64,000 nucleotides of DNA. Origin: Sporomusaceae bacterium. Its GTDB lineage: Bacteria; Bacillota; Negativicutes; Acidaminococcales; JAJUGR01. The notes below the pieces were generated by a model. The model searched no databases, had not been told where the DNA came from, and saw only the letters and a program-made list of their open reading frames with translations. Shown piece after piece: positions 19,355-28,373 of the stretch; positions within the stretch are counted from its first letter, which is position 1; the number at the start of each line of letters is the position of its first letter. The translations under genes were made by a program, and so were the position numbers. The stretch lies in the NCBI GenBank assembly GCA_029265905.1, contig JAJUGR010000004.1, forward strand, positions 95,955 to 159,954, written 5' to 3'.

Positions 19355-20542
19355 TCAAGCCTCGCGCTCGGCGTCGCAGCTGGCATCACCGGCAAACAAG
19401 AATGCGCCGGCGCCTGCCACCATAACCAGACTGCCGGCCAGAAAAGCACCGGCCAGCGAACCCGTACTATCCCGGATGAAGCCGGAAACGGTCGGGGCGG
19501 CGATGGCCGCCAGCATAATAACACAATTATAAACCCCCACCGCTGCCCCCATCATGCCGGGATAACGCGCCGCGACAATGTCGCCGGTCCAGGCGACCGT
19601 GATCGGGGTAAAGGCGGAATTGCTGAACGCGCCGAACAGCAGCAGTCCAAGCACAATTGCCAACGGCTCCTGCGCGTGCGAAACAAAAAACAAGGCCAAG
19701 GCGCCGACGGGAACAATCAGCATGGCGAGCCGCTTGCGACCGCAACGGTCGGACAGCCGGCCCCAAACCAGGCCGGCCGGCACGGCCGAAAAAGCGATCA
19801 ATCCCGTGTAAAAGCCCGCCTGCCCCAGGCTGAACCCCCGCTCGACCTTCAAAAAGGCCGGCCCCCAGGTCATCAGCACCCAAAAGCCATACAGCGCCAG
19901 CAACGTGCCGATATTAACCAGCAGCAGGTCGCGGTCGCAAAGCACCTTCTTATAATCAGCCCAAGCCGGCGAAGCCGCGCCCCGAATATTGGGCAGGACG
20001 CGCCAAAACCAGATAAGCATCAAAAACGTCGGCAGGCTCAGGACAATAAACGGCGCGCGGTAGCTGCCCAACAGCTCGTATACCGGGCCGCTCATCGCCA
20101 GCCCCACCATCAGGCCAAGCGCCATCCCGGCGCCGATGACAGCAGCGCTCGCGCCCCGCTTTTCCGGCGCAACCGCCTGCAGTACCGTCCCGTAGGCGGT
20201 CGGATAATAGGCGCCGGCGCCCAAGCCATGAACAGCGGCGCAGACAAGCAGCCCCATGTAGCTGCTTCCCAAAACGCCAAGCCCCAGCAGACCAAACGCC
20301 GCAAGCCCGTACAACGCCACCAGCACGACCTTGAGTCCGTACCTGTCGCCCAGCAAGCCGGCCGGGATTTGCATGCACACATAAAAGAAAAAGTAGGTGC
20401 TGGTCAACACGCCCAACTGGGCCGAAGACAGCTCCAACTGGGCGGCGATAACAACAAGCAGCGGATACAAGCAGGTGCGGTCGGCATAAACGACCGCCCA
20501 CCCCAAAGCCAGTGCTGTCAGCATAGGTACCTCCCGCCGCAC
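19355..20542 (-). CDS. MFS transporter
   Basis: 12-TM MFS sequence, GLLGDRYGLK, GRLSDRCGRKRLAML. Confidence 0.88.
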   Translation of the reverse strand: MRREVPMLTALALGWAVVYADRTCLYPLLVVIAAQLELSSAQLGVLTSTYFFFYVCMQIPAGLLGDRYGLKVVLVALYGLAAFGLLGLGVLGSSYMGLLVCAAVHGLGAGAYYPTAYGTVLQAVAPEKRGASAAVIGAGMALGLMVGLAMSGPVYELLGSYRAPFIVLSLPTFLMLIWFWRVLPNIRGAASPAWADYKKVLCDRDLLLVNIGTLLALYGFWVLMTWGPAFLKVERGFSLGQAGFYTGLIAFSAVPAGLVWGRLSDRCGRKRLAMLIVPVGALALFFVSHAQEPLAIVLGLLLFGAFSNSAFTPITVAWTGDIVAARYPGMMGAAVGVYNCVIMLAAIAAPTVSGFIRDSTGSLAGAFLAGSLVMVAGAGAFLFAGDASCDAEREA

Positions 20543-20587
20543 TTTTTCGCACGCTTTGCTTAAAATGCGCTTCTATATTTTGCCCGC

Positions 20588-22753
20588 CTAGCTCGCCTTT
20601 TTTATGGGGCCGGGCGGGCGTCCGCCCCCATCATCCTGCTGCAGCGTTTTGCCGAACTTGATCCGCCACCACGAAACGCCCCGCACAGCGTCGACCTCCC
20701 GGCGGATTTGGTCAGGTTCAGGCGGCGCACTCCCTTGGGGCAACGACAGCGCTTCGCGGTAATCGCCATTGGCCTCGCCCATGTGGTCCGCGGTAATCCA
20801 AAAACCGTAATTGACGCCGATATCGTTGCCCTGGGTCAGGCTCCGTCCAACCGAACAGTACTCAAAACCAGGGGGAGCGACCAGCTCCAGCAGCGTGGGC
20901 GTGACATTGATGTGGCTGCCAGCCGCCGTTCGCGGCCAGACCGCTTTATCGACCCCTTTGCCGTACGCGACAAACGGAACGGCGTACCGTTCAAACAAGG
21001 GCGGATTGGCTTCGATATTCACCCGGTCAGCATGGTCGCCGACAATGACAAACAGGCTGTCGGGATGCCGCCGGCGCGCCTCCTGGACAAACTGCGCCAG
21101 CATTTTATCCGCATACCAAAAATGCCCCAATTTCTTGATCAGTTCCTGATCCTGCCGCATTTTTTCCGGCAAGCCGGCGGCAACCAGCTCCGGCTTGAAA
21201 CCGGCCGCCGCCAAATCAACCGTGTAAGGGGAATGGTTGCTCACCGTCAGGATGACGTGAAAGCCAGGCTTGTCATCTGTTACGCGGTCAAGCACATGCT
21301 TGTACAGGTCAGCGTCGTCGCAGCCCCAGGCATTTTTGCTGGCGCCGTCAATATCACCCATGCCGTGAAAAGCATCGAAGCCCTGGGCCAGCGAAAAATC
21401 ACGAATCTTCTCCCAGGAAGCCGGGCCGGCGTACCAAAAGTCGGCGCTGTATCCAAGCCGCTTCATCTGCGGCGCCAGCGCCGTGCTGTACGGTTCCCGG
21501 TACGCCTCAGGCAGGGTGTTGAGATACAGATTAGCCTCAGCAAAGCCCGTGATGACGCCCATAACCGCGTTGATCGTGCTCATGCCGTTGGGCAAAAAGT
21601 AAGGCGAATACGCGGCATCCTCTTGCGCAATAATCTTTTTCAACCCGTTGGCGATGTTCAAGTTGTCATACTGCGGCAAGAGCGGCCAATTGGCGTAGTT
21701 TTCCGCGATAATCAGGAAAACCTGCCGCGGCGGCGTTGGCTGACCGCCGGCCACTTTTTTCTTCAGAAAATCATCCACTTGCTCAGACTGAACCGGCCGC
21801 CCAGCCAGATGCCGGCCGTAATCGGCGACGCGCTGGGGATCCATGTTCAAGCCGGTGGAGGAAGCAATCCGCTCATGCAAGCTGTAGGCCCGGTACAAGG
21901 CCTGCACATCGTCTAAAATCGCCTCATTCAGCAACTGGTCTTTCGTTACGCCCGAATTCTCCCAATCGATGTCATAGGCGTAGGTCAGGCTGCCGCCGAA
22001 GCTGACAAAAACAGCCGCGTGGTAGACGAAAAACAGCAGCACGACGCGCAGCGCCAGGTTATGATGCCATTTCGCCAGCCGGGGAAACGCATACACGCGG
22101 GAGTCCAGGCAGCGCCGCAACAGCTTGCAGAGCAGCCCGGCGGTGACGCCCACCAGCAGCATCCGCAACGGCAGGTTGTATTGCTCGATGGCGGTATACA
22201 AGATCGCCCCAACATCATCATGCAAGGTGTTAAACAGCAGCTGGTTGAACGCCATGCGAAATTCCTGGTAATACGGAATGCGCGCATGAAACAAAAAGCT
22301 GAGCAGCACCACATAAGTTGCGCCCAGGTAAAACCGAATATGGCGCAGCCTGTCCGTATGGACGAACACCCTGAGCACGGTGCAGCAGGCCAGCGGCAGC
22401 AGCACCAGCAAGCCGGCGCTCTTTAAGCTGATGCGAAGGCCATAATACAGTGCCGCGCCAATGTCGCGCAAGGTCACAGCCTCGCTCAAAAAGGGATGCA
22501 GCACCGCGATAAAGCCGACGCGGAACAGGCAGAAAACGGCCAGCATGAAAAAAAACAGCTTGCCCGCCTGCTGCAGTTCGGCAAATAAATCATCCCACCC
22601 GACGCGCTTGATGCTAACCCCAACCTTTCCGGCTCTTTCCCGCGGCTGAGTACGCCGCTTGAGAAAATGATATATAAAGATCGGCAAAAACTCAACCCTA
22701 CGACCAGCCAGCGACGATAAAAACAAAAAAGGGCTGCAACAACAATCAGCCAA
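20588..22753 (-). CDS. LTA synthase family / sulfatase-fold phosphoglycerol transferase-like membrane protein
   Basis: N-terminal TM helices, C-terminal VFLIIAENYANWP...PNGMSTINAVMG...VILTVSNHSPY...DSLFVIVGDHADR; start codon uncertain (no good ATG). Confidence 0.8.
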   Translation of the reverse strand: MADCCCSPFLFLSSLAGRRVEFLPIFIYHFLKRRTQPRERAGKVGVSIKRVGWDDLFAELQQAGKLFFFMLAVFCLFRVGFIAVLHPFLSEAVTLRDIGAALYYGLRISLKSAGLLVLLPLACCTVLRVFVHTDRLRHIRFYLGATYVVLLSFLFHARIPYYQEFRMAFNQLLFNTLHDDVGAILYTAIEQYNLPLRMLLVGVTAGLLCKLLRRCLDSRVYAFPRLAKWHHNLALRVVLLFFVYHAAVFVSFGGSLTYAYDIDWENSGVTKDQLLNEAILDDVQALYRAYSLHERIASSTGLNMDPQRVADYGRHLAGRPVQSEQVDDFLKKKVAGGQPTPPRQVFLIIAENYANWPLLPQYDNLNIANGLKKIIAQEDAAYSPYFLPNGMSTINAVMGVITGFAEANLYLNTLPEAYREPYSTALAPQMKRLGYSADFWYAGPASWEKIRDFSLAQGFDAFHGMGDIDGASKNAWGCDDADLYKHVLDRVTDDKPGFHVILTVSNHSPYTVDLAAAGFKPELVAAGLPEKMRQDQELIKKLGHFWYADKMLAQFVQEARRRHPDSLFVIVGDHADRVNIEANPPLFERYAVPFVAYGKGVDKAVWPRTAAGSHINVTPTLLELVAPPGFEYCSVGRSLTQGNDIGVNYGFWITADHMGEANGDYREALSLPQGSAPPEPDQIRREVDAVRGVSWWRIKFGKTLQQDDGGGRPPGPIKKAS

Positions 22754-22760
22754 GCAGCCC
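22721..22760 (-). terminator. Leader terminator/attenuator upstream of LTA synthase-like gene
   Basis: Minus: GGGCTGCTTGGCTGATTGTTGTTGCAGCCCTTTTTTGTTT, about 35 nt downstream of extended -10 TGGTATAAT (22801-22809). Confidence 0.65.
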
Positions 22761-22923
22761 GCTTCTCGCGAAAAGAAGGATTTAAGTCCCGCAAAGTAGA
22801 ATTATACCATGCAGTGTTTTTTGAAAATTCAAGCACAATTTGCTTTCTTTACCTTTCAAAGGAATCTCGTCAACCGGGCACCATGGAATGCACGCCGCCG
22901 GCAAGGCGAAAGGGGTTTTCAGC

Positions 22924-24684
22924 ATGAAGCAGTTCGCGCTCCCGCCAAACTTCGCCGCTTCTTCCGCCGACATCCTGGAGGCCCTAGGATTCGGCGTCGC
23001 CATCATCGACGCGGACAATCACCAAATCGTCTATGCCAACAACACGCTCCTCAACCTAAGCGGCCAAACACCGGACACGCTCCTCGGCCAATCGTGCCAC
23101 CAACTGTTATGCCCGGCGCAACAGGGCGCTTGCCCCATTTCCGACCTGGGGCGAACGATAGACAACTCGGAACGGCTGCTGCTGCGAGCCGACGGCCAGA
23201 AGATCCCGATCATCAAAACCGTCCTGCCGCTGACGCTCGCCGGCAAAAAATACCTAATGGAAAGCATCATTGACAACACTACGCGAAAGGAAATGTGCGA
23301 CCTGCTGTCCGCCGCCAACGAGAACTTGAAGCGGGAAATTGACAACCGGCGACAGGCGGAGGAACAGCTGCAAGGGCTCGCCTACCACGATACCTTGACG
23401 GGCTTGCCGAACAGGGCCTTTTTCCTGGCGGCGCTGGATCATGCCATTGCCGTAGCGGAGCGCTCCGCCGCTATGCTGGCCATCCTGTTTTTGGATCTGG
23501 ACGGCTTTAAAACGATCAACGACACCCTGGGCCATGCCAGCGGCGACAAGCTGCTGGCGGAAACCGCCAAAAGATTGGTCGCCACCGTCCGCAAGGGCGA
23601 TATCGTCGCCCGCATCGGCGGCGACGAATTTGTCATCCTGTGCGAAAGCATTGCCCACCCGGAGGCCGTGAAAGCGATAACGGATAAAATCGTCGCCAGC
23701 TTCGACAGCGCCTTCAACATAAATGGCCAGGAAGTCTTCATTACCACCAGTTTGGGAGCGGCCTTGTACCCTACCAACGGCCATTGTGCGGAAGAATTGC
23801 TGCAAAACGCCGACAGCGCGATGTATAAAGCCAAAGAACTGGGCCGGAACCAAAGCGTGCTGTGCACCCAGCAAATGCAGCAGGACATCTATGAATACAT
23901 GCAGTTGAGCAACCACCTGTACCGCGCGCTCGAGCGGCACGAGCTTATCCTGCACTACCAACCGCAAATTCATTCCGATTCCTATAAAATCATCGGTGCG
24001 GAGGCCTTGGTAAGGTGGAAGCATCCTGTTTTAGGCCTGCTGCCGCCGGGAAAATTTATTCCGATCGCCGAGAAAACCGGCTTGATTCACGCCATTGGCG
24101 AATGGGTGGTCCGCACAGCCTGCCGGCAAAACAAGGCCTGGCAAGACGCAGGTCTGCCCAAAATCCCTGTAACCGTCAATCTGTCTATCTTGCAGCTCAA
24201 CAAGCCTAGTTTCGTCCAGCAAATTGACGCCATCCTGGCGGAAACCGGTCTGGAGGCGCAATACCTGGAGTTGGAGCTTACCGAAAGCATCGTGATGCAC
24301 GACCTTCTCACCACGGTCAAAGCCTTGGCAGCGCTGCGAAAACGGGGCATTGCCATAGCCGTCGATGATTTTGGCGCCGAGCACGCTTCCCTGCAGTATT
24401 TGACCCAGCTCCCCATCGATAAGATCAAAATCGCCAAACCTTTTGTGCAGGGTATGGAGGCGAACAAAAAGGATGCGGCCATTGCCAACGCGATGCTTGA
24501 GATGGCCAAAAAAATGGGCGTGCGTGCCATTGCCACAGGCATTGAAACCCAGCAGCAAGTCTCCCTCTTAAAGCATGCCCAGTGCCAGGAAATGCAGGGG
24601 TTCTATTTTTCCAAACCGCTTCCGGCGGAGGATTTGGCCCGCCTGCTGGCCAACGGCCTGTCGGCCTCGTTTGAAACAGCTTAA
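22924..24684 (+). CDS. PAS-GGDEF-EAL protein
   Basis: MKQFALPPNFAASSADILEAL..., RKGDIVARIGGDEFV, GAEALVRWKHP, LELELTES; RBS aaagggg before ATG 22924. Confidence 0.93.
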   Translation: MKQFALPPNFAASSADILEALGFGVAIIDADNHQIVYANNTLLNLSGQTPDTLLGQSCHQLLCPAQQGACPISDLGRTIDNSERLLLRADGQKIPIIKTVLPLTLAGKKYLMESIIDNTTRKEMCDLLSAANENLKREIDNRRQAEEQLQGLAYHDTLTGLPNRAFFLAALDHAIAVAERSAAMLAILFLDLDGFKTINDTLGHASGDKLLAETAKRLVATVRKGDIVARIGGDEFVILCESIAHPEAVKAITDKIVASFDSAFNINGQEVFITTSLGAALYPTNGHCAEELLQNADSAMYKAKELGRNQSVLCTQQMQQDIYEYMQLSNHLYRALERHELILHYQPQIHSDSYKIIGAEALVRWKHPVLGLLPPGKFIPIAEKTGLIHAIGEWVVRTACRQNKAWQDAGLPKIPVTVNLSILQLNKPSFVQQIDAILAETGLEAQYLELELTESIVMHDLLTTVKALAALRKRGIAIAVDDFGAEHASLQYLTQLPIDKIKIAKPFVQGMEANKKDAAIANAMLEMAKKMGVRAIATGIETQQQVSLLKHAQCQEMQGFYFSKPLPAEDLARLLANGLSASFETA

Positions 24685-24690
24685 CCCCCT

Positions 24691-24738
24691 TAAACAAATA
24701 AGGCGGCCGCCCTTGTGGGCGGCCGCCTTATTTGTTTA
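24691..24738. terminator. Bidirectional terminator between convergent genes
   Basis: taaacaaataaggcggccgcccttgtgggcggccgccttatttgttta. Confidence 0.92.
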
Positions 24739-25812
24739 ATATTCCCAGAACATCTGTTGGATTTCTTTTACGTCATTGGTTTTGGTCAGAGCCAGCATCA
24801 GCAGGATGCGGGCTTTTTGCGGATTGAGGTTATCAGAAGCCACGAAGCCGTATTTGTCGTCGTTAGCTTCGCCGTTTCTGGCAATAATGCCATTGCCGAC
24901 CCGCGCGCTTCTAACCACGACGATGCCTTGGGCAAGCGCCTGCTCGATCGCCGGATATTCGGCTTTTGCGATGCTGCCATTGCCGGTACCGGCATGGACG
25001 ATGCCTTTAGCGCCGGCATTGATCGCCGCTTCAATCATCGTGCCGGCATTGCCGGCATAGTGATAAACGATGTCGACCCGTGGCAGAGCGGTCAAATCCA
25101 TGACATTAAACTCGGTGTGGCGGGTGTGCTTGCGAAGCGGTTCCCGGTAGAACACGGGCTTGTCGCCGGTAAAGAAGCCCAGCGGGCCGATTTCCGGCGC
25201 TTTGAAGGTATCAACCCGGTCAGTGATCGTCTTGGTCACATCACGGCCGGAATGAATGGTGTCATTGAGCATCACCATGACACCCTTGCCTTTCGCTTCT
25301 TTGCTGCCGGCCAAAATGACCGAGCGGTAGAGATTCAGCGGACCATCCGCGCTCATCGCCGTGCCTGGACGCATTGAGCCCACCAGCACGACGGGCTTGT
25401 CGCTTTTGACGACAAGATTAAGGAAATACGCGGTTTCTTCCAAGGTATCGGTGCCATGCGTGATTACTACGCCGTCAACATCATGCTGATCAAGCAGTTG
25501 GTTGACGCGTTTCGCCAGTTTGAGCCAGATTTCCATTGTCATGCTTTCGCTGGCGACCTGGCTGACTTGCTCGCCGCTTACGTTGGCGACCTGGCTCAGC
25601 TCCGGCACGTTGGAGATTAACTTATCCACCGGCGTAACGGCAGCCGTATACCCTACCGTCGTCGTACTGGTCACGCCCGCGCCGGCAATGGTGCCGCCAG
25701 TCGCCAGAATCTTGACGTTAGGCTTGTCAGCCGCCTGCGCCGCCAAAGCGACCTGCATGGCCATTAAAAACACGCACACAAAAGCCAGTATTTTCAGGTA
25801 CCTTTTCCCCAT
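24736..25812 (-). CDS. ansB: Type II L-asparaginase with signal peptide
   Basis: MGKRYLKILAFVCVFLMAMQVALAAQAADKPNVKILATGGTIAG, VVITHGTDTLEETA; RBS AAAGGAG before 25812. Confidence 0.95.
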   Translation of the reverse strand: MGKRYLKILAFVCVFLMAMQVALAAQAADKPNVKILATGGTIAGAGVTSTTTVGYTAAVTPVDKLISNVPELSQVANVSGEQVSQVASESMTMEIWLKLAKRVNQLLDQHDVDGVVITHGTDTLEETAYFLNLVVKSDKPVVLVGSMRPGTAMSADGPLNLYRSVILAGSKEAKGKGVMVMLNDTIHSGRDVTKTITDRVDTFKAPEIGPLGFFTGDKPVFYREPLRKHTRHTEFNVMDLTALPRVDIVYHYAGNAGTMIEAAINAGAKGIVHAGTGNGSIAKAEYPAIEQALAQGIVVVRSARVGNGIIARNGEANDDKYGFVASDNLNPQKARILLMLALTKTNDVKEIQQMFWEY

Positions 25813-26028
25813 AGAAACAGCTCCTTTCATACTAGTGGCATCGCCTTTTTCTCCGGAGTCATCCACCTGCGGCACGGCTGTCCGAGCCGCAACAACCTCC
25901 TTTCCGCCCCTGGCCGGTTGGCCGGCAAATTTATGTCACTATTTATGTTTTTAATATTATCACTTTTCTGATTATTTGCCCATATAAATTTATCCGCCTC
26001 GTTTCACATAGGCAGAAAGCGCTGCAGA

Positions 26029-26751
26029 TTAGCTGCACGCCAAGACCGGCGCGCGTTTTGCGAGCGGCTTGTCAACAAACCGAATGGCCGCCGCCGCCAA
26101 TACCGTCGTCGGGTCAATCACCGGCCGGTCAATCCGGAACATCTCAAACGCCAGCGGCAGCTCCGTACAGCCCAGCACCAACATCTCCGCGCCGCTTGCC
26201 AACAGCCCGTCGATCGTTGCATAAAACGCCCTTAAATCGATCTCCCGGTTCGCCGCCTTCACCCCGTTGTAGATGACGTCCATGACGCTGGCCTGCCCGG
26301 TTGGCGATGGCGTGAGGAGCGCGACGCCTGCTTTGTCCAGCGCCTTGTGATACACCCCCGACTGAAGGGTGCCGTCAGTCGCCAGCAAGCCGACCTTCCG
26401 CAACCCCCGTCTGCTGATCTCCCCCGCTGTTTCCTCCAGCATGTTCAACAGCGGGATATCGAAAAAGGGCGTAAGCCGGTCATAAAAATAGTGCGCCGTA
26501 TTGCAGGGCATCACCAGGGCGTCCGCGCCCATCGACTGCAGGCGGATGCCGCTGCGCACCATTTCCGGCACGGGGTCGGCGCCGCCTGCCAAGATGGCCT
26601 GCGTGCGGTCCGGAATATTGGTATTGCAGTCGATATAAATATGGATGTGCTCCTGATCGGATTTCGCGTCCGTCATTTCTATGATTTTCCTGAACAAATC
26701 ATATGTGGCCAAAGCGCCCATGCCGCCGATAATGCCAATTGATTTTTGCAT
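26029..26751 (-). CDS. Aspartate/glutamate racemase family protein
   Basis: MQKSIGIIGGMGALATYDLFRKI, MPCNTAHYFYD, LVLGCTELPLAF (both catalytic Cys). Confidence 0.93.
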   Translation of the reverse strand: MQKSIGIIGGMGALATYDLFRKIIEMTDAKSDQEHIHIYIDCNTNIPDRTQAILAGGADPVPEMVRSGIRLQSMGADALVMPCNTAHYFYDRLTPFFDIPLLNMLEETAGEISRRGLRKVGLLATDGTLQSGVYHKALDKAGVALLTPSPTGQASVMDVIYNGVKAANREIDLRAFYATIDGLLASGAEMLVLGCTELPLAFEMFRIDRPVIDPTTVLAAAAIRFVDKPLAKRAPVLACS

Positions 26752-26872
26752 CTCGCTCCCCCCCATTTCGCCTGCCCTACCCTTGCCTTCATTATAAAAT
26801 CCGCCTACAATAGAATCAAATATATATATTAATATAAAAGATATAATCTTTTGCTTATACGGAGGGCGAGCG

Positions 26873-27841
26873 ATGTTCAAGGGCAAGGAATACGTGTATG
26901 AGGTTTATAAGGAGAAAAGCTTTTCAAAAGCGGCGCAGAACCTGTACATCAGCCAGCCCGCTTTGAGCGCCGCCATCAAAAAAATCGAAAAGCGGATCGG
27001 CTGCTGCATTTTTGACCGGAGCAGCAGCCCGTTGCAATTGACGGACGGCGGCGCAGAATATGTCAAGGCGGCGGAAAAGATTATGGATATTGAGAACCGC
27101 TTTGAAAACTACCTCAGCAACTTGAACGAACTGAAGACGGGCCGCCTCTCGATTGGCGCAAGCAACGTGTTCGCCTCGTTCATCCTGCCGCCGATCATCA
27201 CGGCCTTCACCAAGAAATATCCGGCCATCAAAGTAAACCTCGTCGAAGCCAGCTCCGCTCACCTCGAAGAACAGCTGTTTTCCGGCCTGCTTGACTTTGT
27301 CATTGATAATTATCCGTTAAGCGAGGCAATCTATGAAAAGCATTTATTCTGCAGCGAGCGTCTTATCCTGGCCGTTCCGCAAAAATTCTCCGCCAACCGC
27401 CTGGCGCAGGACTATCAGTTGTCGCTCGACGATATCCGCGCCGGAAAGCATGCGCAAGAAGCGACAAAGTCCGTGCCGCTGTCCGTCTTCGCCCGCGAGC
27501 CGTTTATTTTCTTACGGGCCGGCAACGACACCCGGATGCGCGCCGATAAGATTTTTCAGGAAAACGGCCTGACGCCCAACATCATTTTAGAACTCGATCA
27601 GTTGGCTACCGCTTACAACGTAGCCTGCTACGGCATGGGGCTGGCCATTATCAGCGACACGCTGGCCCAAAAAGCAAACCTGGACGCCAACATGCTGTAT
27701 TACAAAATAGCCAGCCCCCACACGCTCCGCGACGTCTTTTTTTATAACAAGCAAAACAAATACGTTACCAGAACGATGGAGGAGTTTATTAAAATCGCCC
27801 AGGCGCGAGGCTCGGGCCCGCTTCACCACGCACAGAAATAG
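26873..27841 (+). CDS. LysR family transcriptional regulator
   Basis: KSFSKAAQNLYISQPALSAAIKKIEKRIGCCIFDRSSSPLQLTDGG. Confidence 0.95.
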   Translation: MFKGKEYVYEVYKEKSFSKAAQNLYISQPALSAAIKKIEKRIGCCIFDRSSSPLQLTDGGAEYVKAAEKIMDIENRFENYLSNLNELKTGRLSIGASNVFASFILPPIITAFTKKYPAIKVNLVEASSAHLEEQLFSGLLDFVIDNYPLSEAIYEKHLFCSERLILAVPQKFSANRLAQDYQLSLDDIRAGKHAQEATKSVPLSVFAREPFIFLRAGNDTRMRADKIFQENGLTPNIILELDQLATAYNVACYGMGLAIISDTLAQKANLDANMLYYKIASPHTLRDVFFYNKQNKYVTRTMEEFIKIAQARGSGPLHHAQK

Positions 27842-28061
27842 GCCGTAGAAGAGTACTCTTCTACGGCTTACCCAACCACAATCTTTATGACTTGCGCTAA
27901 GTCACACGCTACATGGCTGTGGAACTATCTGTCACTAGCGCATTAGGCTCCTTTAGGCCTAATAAAGATATGACAGCCAGATAGTTCGCGGCAGCGGAAG
28001 TCATCCGTACGACCCCCTCGGGCTTTGATGTCCGCCGACATCTCCGAACAACTTCTTCTGT
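27842..28061 (-). ncRNA. Structured noncoding RNA candidate, possibly 6S RNA-like
   Basis: No plausible CDS; minus-strand promoter TTGCGT-17nt-TATATT (28096-28068), long imperfect hairpin (GAACTATCTG/CAGATAGTTC, ATGACTT/AAGTCAT, CGCTGC/GTAGCG) and 26-nt perfect palindrome at the far end (27842-27867). Confidence 0.55.
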
Positions 28062-28067
28062 AATTAC

Positions 28068-28096
28068 AATATACCATGATCGTGACCAAAACGCAA
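28068..28096 (-). promoter_or_regulatory. Sigma70-type promoter for the ncRNA candidate
   Basis: Minus: TTGCGT N17 TATATT with TGG extended -10. Confidence 0.6.
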
Positions 28097-28189
28097 GTCT
28101 TTTTTCTGATTTTTTAACGTTTTTGTTCTTGGCATTTATCTTTTTGCTTTGTCTGTGTAATATTCCAGCAAAGGAAACTTTTGTTGATA

Positions 28190-28309
28190 AAACAGGCAGC
28201 CCTTCTTATTCAGCAATTCCGGCTCAATGGCCGGCGCCGGTCCGGACGCCGCCCCGAACACCACCACCATGCCAAACGGCGCGGCGCAATCAAGCGACTT
28301 CAAGAAGGT
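28190..28309 (-). pseudogene. Remnant of NADPH:quinone reductase / zinc-type alcohol dehydrogenase-like gene
   Basis: TFLKSLDCAAPFGMVVVFGAASGPAPAIEPELLNKKGCLF matches the NADPH:quinone reductase Rossmann-end segment; flanks in the same frame do not continue the family. Confidence 0.65.
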
Positions 28310-28373
28310 GCCCCTGCTTGCTATTCTCACTTTAACACGAAAACCCGGCGACTGGAACGCCATGAGCGCAAGA

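Noticed and set aside
18163-20563. Large plus-strand ORFs (420 and 412 aa)
   Set aside because: Antisense to AlaX-like and MFS genes, Arg/Gln-rich shadow translation.
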